Below, in pieces: positions 46,849 to 57,265 of a stretch of 64,000 nt of DNA. The position numbers and the translations under genes were made by a program. Below the pieces are notes generated by a model. The model saw nothing but the letters and a program-made list of their open reading frames with translations. It did not search any database and was not told the DNA's origin. Positions within the stretch are counted from its first letter, which is position 1. Each line of letters starts with the position of its first letter. The stretch is from Rhizosaccharibacter radicis (GTDB lineage: Bacteria; Pseudomonadota; Alphaproteobacteria; Acetobacterales; Acetobacteraceae): contig JAMZEJ010000002.1 in the NCBI GenBank assembly GCA_024508355.1, positions 124,001 through 188,000 of the forward strand. Direction: 5' to 3'.

Positions 46849-47472
46849 GTGGATCAGCCGAGCTCCTCGACTGCCGACAAGATTATCGCCCGCGCTCAGA
46901 CCCGCGGACGAGGAAGCGTGTTCACGCCCAGCGACTTCCTGGACCTCGCCGAGCGCGCCGCTGTCGATCAGGCTCTCTCTCGTCTCGCAAGGAACGGCAA
47001 GCTGCGCCGTCTGGCACGAGGCCTCTACGATCTCCCCAAGATCCATCCGCGGCTGGGGCCACTTTCCCCTGACCCGGACCATGTCGCACGGGCATTGGCG
47101 CGGGAGACAGGGTCGAAGGTGCAGATCGCCGGCGCCCGTGCTGCCCACCTGCTCGGGCTGACGCCCCAGGTGCCAGCCCAGAGCGACTATCTGACCGACG
47201 GACCATCCCGGCGGGTCGTTCTGGGAAAGCGTGTGATCGATCTGCGCCATGCCTCGCCCAAGCACCTGATGCTGCCAGGAAGCGTGGCAGGCACTGTCGT
47301 GCAGGCCCTTCGCCATCTCGGTCCGACACGAGCCGGTGATGTCGTTCGGATCGCTGCCCGATCATTGTCTGCAGCCGACAAGAAGAGGCTGGGTGCATCG
47401 GTCCGTCAGGCGCCGGCCTGGATGCAGCGGATGTTGCTGACGATCGCGGCAGTTGAGTTCGATCCTCGATAG
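46849..47472 (+). CDS. AbiEi-like/DUF6088 antitoxin-type regulator, without toxin partner
   Basis: A 207-residue protein with an N-terminal winged helix (RGRGSVFTPSDFLDLAERAA, then ALSRLARNGKLRRLARGLYDLP) and a C-terminal domain containing ARALARETGSKVQIAGARAA, as in type IV antitoxins of the AbiE system. The partner nucleotidyltransferase toxin normally follows; here the next gene is on the other strand. It is either an orphan or has taken on another regulatory task. The GTG start has no ribosome site, since a palindrome fills the space, so the message may be leaderless. Confidence 0.8.
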   Translation: MDQPSSSTADKIIARAQTRGRGSVFTPSDFLDLAERAAVDQALSRLARNGKLRRLARGLYDLPKIHPRLGPLSPDPDHVARALARETGSKVQIAGARAAHLLGLTPQVPAQSDYLTDGPSRRVVLGKRVIDLRHASPKHLMLPGSVAGTVVQALRHLGPTRAGDVVRIAARSLSAADKKRLGASVRQAPAWMQRMLLTIAAVEFDPR

Positions 47473-47507
47473 AATCGGCCGACTGAGCCGACGCCGTACT
47501 ATCCTGC

Positions 47508-49001
<1,494 letters not shown>

Positions 49002-49002
<1 letters not shown>

Positions 49003-49427
49003 TGCTCTATCTCGACACGTCGCTGATCGTCGCGGCGCTCTCCAACGAAGCGATGACGCCGCGCGTTCAAGCCTGGCTGGCCGAGCAGGACCCGGCGCAG
49101 CTTCTGATCAGCGACTGGACCATCACCGAGATGTCGTCGGCCATGGCGATCAAGCTTCGAACCGGGCAGATGAGCCTCGAGCAACGCGCGGCGGCGCTTG
49201 CCATGTTCAACAAGCTGGTCGCCGAGAGCTTCACGGTACTGCCCGTGACGGGTGGGCAATTTCGGGCAGCGGCGCGGTTTGCCGATCAGCACACCTTGGG
49301 TCTTCGCGCCGGCGATGCGCTGCATCTTGCCGCCGCGTCGGAGCATGGCGCCACGCTGCACACGCTTGACCAGCGGCTTGCCGAGGCCGGACCGGCGCTC
49401 GGTGTGCCGGCGCAGTTGCTGGCATGA
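49002..49427 (+). CDS. VapC-type PIN-domain ribonuclease toxin
   Basis: A 141-residue PIN ribonuclease. The acidic metal ligands are seen as Asp5 (LYLDTSLI), Glu43 (TITEMSSA), Asp105 (AGDALHLA) and Asp123 (TLDQRL). VapC toxins cut tRNA or rRNA when the antitoxin is lost. On an integrated element such a pair can stabilise the element or act in phage defence. Confidence 0.92.
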
Positions 49428-49469
49428 TCCGGGCCTCTTCTAGCTTGGCCGGTGCGATCTGGATCTGCC

Positions 49470-50309
49470 ATGGCCGGTGACTGGTCCGACGAGCAGAACG
49501 ATGCGATCGTGGCGGATTATTTCGCGATGCTTGGCGATGACATTGCCGGGCGGCCCTACAGCAAGGCTGAACATAACCGCGTGCTTCAGGCGGTGATCGA
49601 TCGGCCCCGCGGCTCGATCGAATATAAGCACCAGAACATCAGTGCGGTTCTCAAAGGACTCGGAGAGGATTGGATCCCGGGTTACAAACCGGCGTTCAAT
49701 TTCCAGACCTCGCTCGTCGATGCGGTGGTGCGCTGGCTCCAGCGTCATCCGGATTGGCTCGCACCAGCCGCGCGGATGGCAATCGGACCGTCGCTGTCAG
49801 CGCTTCGGGAAGAAGCAATGCTGTGGATCGGGCCGCCACCGACGCACAGCAATGCGCCGCCGCCCGACGAACTCGAGCAGATGACCGCCATCGCCCGAAA
49901 GTACGACGTGGCTGAGCGTGATGCCCGCAATCGGGCTCTGGGTCGAGCGGGCGAGGAGCGCGTTCTCGCCCACGAGCGTGCCAACCTACTCGCCGCCGGC
50001 CGGACCGATCTCGCCAATCGCATCCGCTGGGTATCGGATGTCGATGGCGATGGTGCCGGCTATGACATCCTGAGCTTCGACATCGACGGCAGCGATCGGC
50101 TGATCGAGGTGAAGACGACCAATGGCTGGGAGCGCACGCCGTTTCACATCACGCGCAATGAGCTGGCCGTTGCGGAGGAGCGTGAGCGCGATTGGCGGCT
50201 AGTGCGGTTGTGGAATTTCGCGCGAGAGCCGAAGGCGTTCGAGCTGCGGCCGCCCTTGGAGGCGCATGTGTCGCTGATGGCGACCAGCTATCAGGCAAGC
50301 TTCCAGTAG
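49470..50309 (+). CDS. DUF3883 protein with a PD-(D/E)xK-like motif
   Basis: A 279-residue protein. The C-terminal ~130 residues match DUF3883: GRAGEERVLAHERANLL, GAGYDILSFDIDG, LIEVKTTNG and ITRNELAVAEERERDWRLVRL. The residues Glu162, Asp199, Glu213 and Lys215 fit a PD-(D/E)xK nuclease core. The N-terminal part (KAEHNRVLQAVIDR, GSIEYKHQNISAVL) is a separate helical domain often seen with DUF3883. It lies 42 bp after the VapC gene. A nuclease role, perhaps in restriction, is inference. Confidence 0.8.
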   Translation: MAGDWSDEQNDAIVADYFAMLGDDIAGRPYSKAEHNRVLQAVIDRPRGSIEYKHQNISAVLKGLGEDWIPGYKPAFNFQTSLVDAVVRWLQRHPDWLAPAARMAIGPSLSALREEAMLWIGPPPTHSNAPPPDELEQMTAIARKYDVAERDARNRALGRAGEERVLAHERANLLAAGRTDLANRIRWVSDVDGDGAGYDILSFDIDGSDRLIEVKTTNGWERTPFHITRNELAVAEERERDWRLVRLWNFAREPKAFELRPPLEAHVSLMATSYQASFQ

Positions 50310-50476
50310 CGGCTGCCACCTTGAGGGGGCGAAAATACCCGATGGACGACTTGCAGGGCCGAGCGCCTGCCTCCCAAAAGCAGACGTCCATTCAGATAAC
50401 GCTGTACGGAAACTGGTGCGGTATCGAAATGGCAGCCAATGCGGTCGGAAGTGGCAACCCTGACCCTCCGCAGTCA

Positions 50477-50495
50477 ACAACATTGCGGATGTTGT
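50477..50495. repeat. Inverted repeat upstream of the large STAND protein
   Basis: ACAACAT and ATGTTGT are perfect 7-bp inverted repeats around TGCGG, about 40 bp ahead of the earliest likely start of the large gene. It may be an operator or a small hairpin in the leader. The rest of 50310-50531 shows no gene. Confidence 0.5.
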
Positions 50496-50531
50496 CAGTT
50501 CCAACAATATCTTCGACTTCATGTCTTTAGG

Positions 50532-53500
50532 ATGATGCAATTGGCTAGCGAAACTCCACCGACATCTAGAATGAACGCCGGTGGGCGGGCGACGGAAGCC
50601 GGGATGGCCTTCCAGGCCGAGGTCGCGACCTGGCTCGCTGCCCATCTGCTGGCGCGCATGCCGGTCGGCGGACACTTCGGTCTCGCCAATGTGGCGCTGC
50701 CAACGACGATTCAGCTTGAAACCGGCGAAGGGCTCGACGACATCCGGCTGGATCAGGACGATGCCAGCGGCATCGACCTGCAGAGCAAGACTAGTGCTGG
50801 CCTCGCAAAGAGCGCCAAGAGCCCGCTTGGCAAAACCATCGGCCAACTTGCGCGGCTGATGGTCGATGCACGCAGTGCTGGCGTCGAGATCGATTCAAAG
50901 AAGGCGCGCGCGGTACTGGCTGTCGCGGCGGACGCGCCGCGCACGCTCGATGCGCTCGAACGCGGCTGCCGTGCCTTCGACCTGGGTGGCCACTGGAGTA
51001 CCACTAAGGCGGGACGATCGAAGGAGGAGCGAGAGGCGCTCGATCTGTTTGAGGCACACGCCCGAACCGCATTTGCGTCGATGTCCGCGCCGCCACCGAC
51101 CGACGATGATCTGGTAAAGATGGCACGCGTGTTCCGCGTCTCGCGTTTCTCGATGAACGAGGGCGAGGACAATTGGCGTGAAGCGTCGCGGCTACTTGGC
51201 GCGAGGCTCTACGGTTCAGAAGCCGCCGGCGAGGCGCCGCTGCGCGACCTGAAGAGCATCATCCGCGGCATGATCGGCAGCGGCGCGCCCGCGGATCGCG
51301 CCGGATTGCTGCGCGAGCTTCGTCGGCTCGGCCATAATGACGTGGGCGCGGCTGACTATACCGCCGATCTCCGGCGATTGTCGGAGGCAACTAACGCCGA
51401 ACTAATCCGTCTCGCAGGTCATAGGCGCCTGCCGATCGCCGGCGGCATACCTATCGCGCGAGTGAGCGATAGCCCCCTTAGTGCAGCGGTTGATTCGGGC
51501 TCGCTCATCGTCATCGGCGAACCTGGCGCGGGCAAGACCGGTGCTCTGGTGGCACTCGCCGAGGCGCGCCGCGCGGTCGGCGATATGGTTGTGTTCCTCT
51601 CGGTTGACCGCTTCCCCGGTGTTGCCATCGCTGCAAATCTTCAGTCCGAGTTGGGGCTGGAGCACCCGCTGGTTGAAGTGCTGGACGCTGCGCCGGGTTC
51701 AGGTGCCAAGCTGATCATCATCGACGCGCTCGATGCTGCGCGCGGTGGCCCGGCTGAAGGCGTGTTCGCGCAGCTGATTGAAACACTTAGTGCGTCTGGC
51801 ACGAACTGGACCGTCATTGCATCGATCCGCACCTTCGATCTGCGCAATGGGCGACGGTTCCGCGACGCCATGCCGGGATCGCCGCCCAATCCGGCCTTCG
51901 CCGAGGCAGGTTTGGCGAATGTACGGCATTTTCAGGTGCCGCGGCTGGCGGACAAAGATCTCGACACTGCGGGTGCCACTGCAGCAGATCTCGGCAGTTT
52001 GCTCGCCGCCGCACCCGGCAAGTTGCGCGACCTGCTGCGTAACGTCTTTAACCTCTCGCTCGCAGCGCAATTGCTCGCCGATGGCGCCAGCCCCGACAGC
52101 ATCCGCACGGTTGCCACGCAATCTGACCTCATCGATGCCTATGAGGATCGCCGGCTCACTAGCACTGCCCTGCATCAGGCGACGGCAATGACGGTCGGCG
52201 CGATGGTGACCCGGCGCAGGCTCGCGGTACGCAAGGTCGTGGTCGGACATAGTCAGCTTGACGCAGTTATTCAGACTGGCGTTCTGACGGAATCCGGCGA
52301 TCTTGTCAGCTTTGCTCATCATGTTCTGTTCGACCATGTCGCCGGTCGTTTTTTCCTCGAATGGGATGACCCGGTCCGACTGATTGGCCAGCTCGGAGGC
52401 GACAGCTCGATTGCGCTGATGCTGGCGCCGGCCCTGCGCTTCGCGATCGAGCGGCTATGGCGCCAAGACACCGACGGCAAGGCACAGGTCTGGCAGCTCG
52501 TCGCCGATATCTACGCTGAGCCGGCGGTCGATCCAGTGCTTGCCAATGTCGCGCTGCGCACCGCGATCGAGCGCGTTGCAACGTCCGCCGACGTCGCGGG
52601 CTTGGTCGCGTTGATTGCAGCCCGCCCGAGTGAGGAAACGCTGGCGACGATGCTTTCGCGACTGGCCCGCTTTGTCGGGCTTGCGGTCGACACAGCCGGC
52701 AGCGTTGTGGCGAGCGAGGCGGTCGCTTGGGCACGGGTCGCCGATGCAGCGATCGCGACCGGTTCGCGCGACCTTTCAGACGCGACGCGGTTCCTGCTCC
52801 ACACACTATTCGACAAGGGTGACCTTGCTGAGGCGGAGCTGCTCGAGGTCTTCGGCCGCGCGGCACGGGCGCTGCTCGCCTTTGCCTGGGCCACCGAGCC
52901 GCCCATGCAGCAGACCGCGACCAACGCCATCCGCTTCGTCGGCAAGAGCTTCGCCTCCGATCCCGCGGCATCTCGCGCGCTGCTCGACCGCATGCTGCGC
53001 GATCCGCATTTCTCAGCCTATGCCGACAAGGAAGCGACCTGGCTTTCCGAGCAGATCATGCCGATCGCGCGAGCCGACGCCGATTTCGCAATCGAGATCT
53101 ACAGCGTCCTTTACTCACGCGACATCACCGATAACAGCACCTCGTTCATGGGCGGGCAGGCAAGCCGGATCATGCCACTCTCGTCCAACCGCAGTCAGGA
53201 TTACCGTCACTGCCGCTACAATCTGGGCCGGCGGGTCACGCGCCTCCTTGAGTTGTCGGTGCCACTCGGCACGCGCGCGATCGTCGAGGCATCGCTCGGT
53301 GACACCAATCGCGCGATGCCCTTGGGCGACGATCGCGAACAAGTCGTCGTGCCGGGCCGCGCGCCGTTCGACCTGCTCGGCCACGATCATGAGTATAGAG
53401 CCTGGGACGACACCGAAGAACGTCACGGCACGCAGGACGACGATGTGCTCGCGCAGTTCGTCGCGCATCTGCGCGGCTGCTCGCCCGCCGCCTTTGCCGA

Positions 53501-55469
53501 GACGGTCGGTGCGGCGGCGGCCGGCTATGCCGGGCCGGCAATATGGACGCGGATCCTCGGCGTCGGCGCCGAGCGCGTCGGCGAGGTCGCAGACCTGCTG
53601 TGGCCGTTCGCATGCAACATCACGATCCTGGCCCATGGCGACATCGTCCGCGACGCGGTCCGCCTTCTGGCCGCGGTCTATCCGTCGCGTCCGCGTTCCG
53701 AGCGGGCGGCATTCGAGGCCGAAGCGCTGCGGCCCGATCTGTTTACCGACGAGGCCGAGCAGCGCTGGTGGCGCCGCACACTAAGCCGCTTCCTGTCGCT
53801 GATCGATGCCGACGCGATCGCGACCGATCCCATGCGTGCGCTGCGCGAGGAACTGGCCGCGGCGAACGAGCTGGCCGGCAATCCGCCGACACGCTCGGGG
53901 TCGATCCGCTGGGGATCGTCGCGCGGAGTCACGCGCCGCCTGCTCGCCGGCGAAGGCGTCGATACCGAGGGAGGCGTGGACGCGCAGATGCTTTCGCGGT
54001 CCGAGGCGCTCTACGACCTAGTGCAGACGACACCCCCGGCCAGCAACGCGGCTGCGCTTGGCGCCTTGTGGACGGCAACGCTCGCGACGATCGGCATGTA
54101 CGACGCCAATGCGGCCGCGCTTCACGAAAAGGTCGAGCAGCCCGTCTGGGGGCATGTAAGCAATGCCGTCGAGCGCATCGTCGATGCCGACGCTTATGTG
54201 CCCGGCACCGAGGGCCTGCCATCGCTGGACGAATTGCTGGGCATTCTCGAGCGCTTGTGGGCCAGCCGCTTTCCCGAACCCAGGCAGAAGGACGAGGATG
54301 CAAGCCTTAGCTGGGGCAATTGGGAAGTCCGCGTCTATGCCGCCCAGACCTATGTCGAACTCGCCCGGCGCTTCGGCGAAACGCATGGCGAACTTGTCGG
54401 CAAGTTCGATGTGATGCTCGCCGATCCAGCGCCCCAGGTCCGCCTCCAAGCCGCGCAACGCTTGTTGGTGCTATGGCATGTCGCACGGGAAAGGCTGTGG
54501 GACCTCGCCGAACAGGTGGCGCGTGACGAGCCGCACACCGAAGTGTTGGCGTCTTTCCTTCACTATGTCGTGCCGCGCGTCACCTGGCAGGACGTCGAGA
54601 AATGCAAGGCGATCATCGAGATCGTCCGCGCCCGCCGCGAGGCGGTCGAGCGCGACGACAAGCCCGGCCGCGACAAGGTCGCCGAACAGCTCGGCGGCCT
54701 GACCGCGCAGCTCTGGTGCTGGCAGGAAGAGGCCATCGCGCTCGAATGGCTCAAGGCTTGGGTCGGTGACCCCGCCGCGCACCGCGAGTTCTTCACCTCC
54801 TTCCTGTCGATGCTACGCGGCGCCTTCTTCGCCCGCTATGCGAGCGGTGAGGAGCGCGATGCGGGGCTTTCTGATCGCTCACAGCAAGCGGCGATGGTCA
54901 TTCTGGAGGCGTGCTCGGCAGCTGCGGACGCCAGCCATGCCGCGGTCATGGGCGAAACGGTTGAGGGCGCCGAACGCGAGGCCGCCATCGCCACCTACAA
55001 GGCGGCAGAATCGGTGATCAGCCACCTGATGAACCAAGTCTATTTCGGCTCGGGCGCGCATGCCGACAATCGCGAGGCGAAGGTCGGGCTCACGTCCCCC
55101 GACACCATACACCGGTTCCTTGTCGATTATCGCCCGATGCTCGCTCTGCTGGCGGCCTCACACGAACCTTCCACACACCATCATCTCGTCGAACTCTACG
55201 AGTTTCTGATCCCCGGCGATCCGGCCGGCGTGTTCGATGCGCTCCATGCGCTGCTGACAGGCCCGGCCGCGCGCGAGGGCTATCATCACGAAGGCCTCGC
55301 CGCGCCGGTCATCGTACGGATGATCACCCGCTATATCGCCGACTACCGCTCGATCTTTGAGGATAACACGCGCCGCGCCGCGCTCGTCGAGATCCTGCGG
55401 CTGTTTTCGGACGTTGGTTGGTCAGACGCGCTAAAGCTGCTCTACGAACTGCCCGACCTGCTTCGCTGA
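50532..55469 (+). CDS. Giant nuclease-STAND ATPase, Avs-like putative defence effector
   Basis: A protein of about 1645 residues. The N-terminus has a Cap4/DUF4297-like nuclease pattern: AGMAFQAEVATWLAAHLL, LETGEGLDDIRL (Glu63, Asp70) and DLQSK (Asp82, Gln84, Lys86). The central ATPase has Walker A GEPGAGKT (329-336) and Walker B KLIIIDALDA (Asp398), of the STAND type. The last ~1100 residues are helical without known motifs and could be the sensor. This layout is that of Avs and related immune receptors. The start is unsure: ATGs at 50532 and 50571 both lack good ribosome sites. It precedes a HEPN gene by 106 bp on the same strand. Confidence 0.8.
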   Translation: MMQLASETPPTSRMNAGGRATEAGMAFQAEVATWLAAHLLARMPVGGHFGLANVALPTTIQLETGEGLDDIRLDQDDASGIDLQSKTSAGLAKSAKSPLGKTIGQLARLMVDARSAGVEIDSKKARAVLAVAADAPRTLDALERGCRAFDLGGHWSTTKAGRSKEEREALDLFEAHARTAFASMSAPPPTDDDLVKMARVFRVSRFSMNEGEDNWREASRLLGARLYGSEAAGEAPLRDLKSIIRGMIGSGAPADRAGLLRELRRLGHNDVGAADYTADLRRLSEATNAELIRLAGHRRLPIAGGIPIARVSDSPLSAAVDSGSLIVIGEPGAGKTGALVALAEARRAVGDMVVFLSVDRFPGVAIAANLQSELGLEHPLVEVLDAAPGSGAKLIIIDALDAARGGPAEGVFAQLIETLSASGTNWTVIASIRTFDLRNGRRFRDAMPGSPPNPAFAEAGLANVRHFQVPRLADKDLDTAGATAADLGSLLAAAPGKLRDLLRNVFNLSLAAQLLADGASPDSIRTVATQSDLIDAYEDRRLTSTALHQATAMTVGAMVTRRRLAVRKVVVGHSQLDAVIQTGVLTESGDLVSFAHHVLFDHVAGRFFLEWDDPVRLIGQLGGDSSIALMLAPALRFAIERLWRQDTDGKAQVWQLVADIYAEPAVDPVLANVALRTAIERVATSADVAGLVALIAARPSEETLATMLSRLARFVGLAVDTAGSVVASEAVAWARVADAAIATGSRDLSDATRFLLHTLFDKGDLAEAELLEVFGRAARALLAFAWATEPPMQQTATNAIRFVGKSFASDPAASRALLDRMLRDPHFSAYADKEATWLSEQIMPIARADADFAIEIYSVLYSRDITDNSTSFMGGQASRIMPLSSNRSQDYRHCRYNLGRRVTRLLELSVPLGTRAIVEASLGDTNRAMPLGDDREQVVVPGRAPFDLLGHDHEYRAWDDTEERHGTQDDDVLAQFVAHLRGCSPAAFAETVGAAAAGYAGPAIWTRILGVGAERVGEVADLLWPFACNITILAHGDIVRDAVRLLAAVYPSRPRSERAAFEAEALRPDLFTDEAEQRWWRRTLSRFLSLIDADAIATDPMRALREELAAANELAGNPPTRSGSIRWGSSRGVTRRLLAGEGVDTEGGVDAQMLSRSEALYDLVQTTPPASNAAALGALWTATLATIGMYDANAAALHEKVEQPVWGHVSNAVERIVDADAYVPGTEGLPSLDELLGILERLWASRFPEPRQKDEDASLSWGNWEVRVYAAQTYVELARRFGETHGELVGKFDVMLADPAPQVRLQAAQRLLVLWHVARERLWDLAEQVARDEPHTEVLASFLHYVVPRVTWQDVEKCKAIIEIVRARREAVERDDKPGRDKVAEQLGGLTAQLWCWQEEAIALEWLKAWVGDPAAHREFFTSFLSMLRGAFFARYASGEERDAGLSDRSQQAAMVILEACSAAADASHAAVMGETVEGAEREAAIATYKAAESVISHLMNQVYFGSGAHADNREAKVGLTSPDTIHRFLVDYRPMLALLAASHEPSTHHHLVELYEFLIPGDPAGVFDALHALLTGPAAREGYHHEGLAAPVIVRMITRYIADYRSIFEDNTRRAALVEILRLFSDVGWSDALKLLYELPDLLR

Positions 55470-55575
55470 CGATGACCCGCCCTCCCAAATGCCGACACGG
55501 GCGCTCGCAGCGCCGCGCGAGCGACTGATGCCAGGTCATCACACTGGACACGGACCGCCGATAAAGGGACGACGT

Positions 55576-57159
55576 ATGCCGACAACGGCAGAAATGGAAA
55601 AGTTGCGCGAGCGTTCGATCGCCAAGCTCGATGCCGACGCCGCGCTCGACCATATCGCTACCTTGGTCGACACATCACTCGACGCGCAGTTCAAACGCGG
55701 TGTCGAACGCGCGCTTTATCTGCTCGACGAGCTGGCAAAGCGCGAGCTGACGCCCAGGCAGGGTGCTCTCATAGAGTATTTTTGCGCGAATGCCTGGAGC
55801 GCCAAGGAAGTGTTGGCGGGTGAGCGCGGTTCTTGGGACTGGGAGCATGCCGAGCGGGAACAGCAGATCTTGGCGCTGTCCCGCGCCGTCGCACACCCCG
55901 GCTTCGCCGAGCTCGACATCGTCCGCTGCTGCCAGATCCTGACCAATCGCGCGAACCAACTCGATACCATGGGGCGCTTCGTCGACGCGATCGAGGGCTG
56001 GGACAAGGCGCTGCAAATCGTCCCCAATTTTGCGATGGCGCTGGCGAACCGCGGCTTCGGCCTCAAACATTATGCCGGGCTGCTGGAGGATGATCGTGAA
56101 CGAGCGATCCTTCTGCTACACGCACATGATGGTTTCGCCGCCGCGCTCGCGCCCGATGCGATTTATGAAGGCGAGGATCAGACTGGCCTGCGGCGGCAGT
56201 TCGCCGCGACCGCCGCCGAATATGCCGCGGCGGCCGATCTGGATCGCATACGCGCCTTGCAGGATCTCGACGGCGCCGGTCTCGGGCGCAGCAAGGCCGA
56301 GCGAGCCTATCGGCGGTGGTGCCTAGACCGTAGGCTCTTCCTCAACCCGCTGAATGATCTCGGCGCTTTCACGGTGGCGGCGTTCGACGATCTCGTGTTG
56401 CCGACGATCATGGAGTCGTTTGCTGACCGGCCCGGCGCCTTCACTCCGCCGCCGGTGTTCGGCTTCTTCAACCAAATGAAGCAGGAATATGCCTCAGCAC
56501 GCTTTATGCTGTACGAGGGCCTGAATAGCACCATGCTCCACTTCTCCGACCGCGGCGTACGGCTGTTCGATACGCTCGACTATCCGGCGCATTCGTTAGC
56601 GACCGAGCGTGTCCGCACCGCCTACCGCATCGCTTACTCGTTGCTCGACAAGGTGGCGTTCCTCGTCGATCATGTCTGGAAGCTCGGCAAGATCGCCGAT
56701 CGAATCAATTTCAAGAATGTTTGGATGGTTGAAGGCAAGCCGCGCCTGCTAGACCGTTTCAAAGCTTATCCAAACTGGCCGCTGCGTGGCCTTTACTGGT
56801 TGTCGAAGGAGTTGTTCGATGACGAGATCAAGCGTACGACCGCGGCGGATTCCCGCGAGCTGCACGACATCCGCAACGCGCTCGAGCATAAATACCTGCA
56901 GGTCCATGAGGGATGGGCATGGGATCTGATGCTCACCTTGCCCGCATCCAACGGCTTAGGCCTGTCGATCAACAGCGATCTGCTCGAAGCCAAAGCGCTC
57001 CGGATGATGAAGATCGCGAGGGCAGCATTGATCCAACTGGCGCTCGCTATCGGCGTCGAGGAACGCAACAAAGCCGCAGCGGCGCCGGACCGGCTGATCG
57101 GGTCGATGCCTCTATACGCGCTTGAGGAAAAACGAAAGCGGCGCGATCCCAGCTGGTAG
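55576..57159 (+). CDS. LA2681-type HEPN protein with TPR-like N-terminus
   Basis: A 527-residue protein. Residues ~20-230 are TPR-like helices (ILTNRANQLDTMGRFVDAIE, then GWDKALQIVPNFAMALANRG). The C-terminal half is a LA2681-type HEPN domain. Its ribonuclease motif RNALEH (Arg433 to His438) sits in SRELHDIRNALEHKYLQVHE. HEPN proteins often cleave RNA and act as toxins or defence effectors. The ATG at 55576 follows AAAGGGAC. It is probably co-transcribed with the giant STAND gene. Confidence 0.82.
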   Translation: MPTTAEMEKLRERSIAKLDADAALDHIATLVDTSLDAQFKRGVERALYLLDELAKRELTPRQGALIEYFCANAWSAKEVLAGERGSWDWEHAEREQQILALSRAVAHPGFAELDIVRCCQILTNRANQLDTMGRFVDAIEGWDKALQIVPNFAMALANRGFGLKHYAGLLEDDRERAILLLHAHDGFAAALAPDAIYEGEDQTGLRRQFAATAAEYAAAADLDRIRALQDLDGAGLGRSKAERAYRRWCLDRRLFLNPLNDLGAFTVAAFDDLVLPTIMESFADRPGAFTPPPVFGFFNQMKQEYASARFMLYEGLNSTMLHFSDRGVRLFDTLDYPAHSLATERVRTAYRIAYSLLDKVAFLVDHVWKLGKIADRINFKNVWMVEGKPRLLDRFKAYPNWPLRGLYWLSKELFDDEIKRTTAADSRELHDIRNALEHKYLQVHEGWAWDLMLTLPASNGLGLSINSDLLEAKALRMMKIARAALIQLALAIGVEERNKAAAAPDRLIGSMPLYALEEKRKRRDPSW

Positions 57160-57265
57160 TCGTGGTCTCCTGCCCATCGCCAACTCGACTCAGCTCCGAT
57201 GACCTCTGCAAACCGACCACGCGCTGCGCCGATCTGGCTGAGGCGAGCCGTTTGGCCGTGACGCG

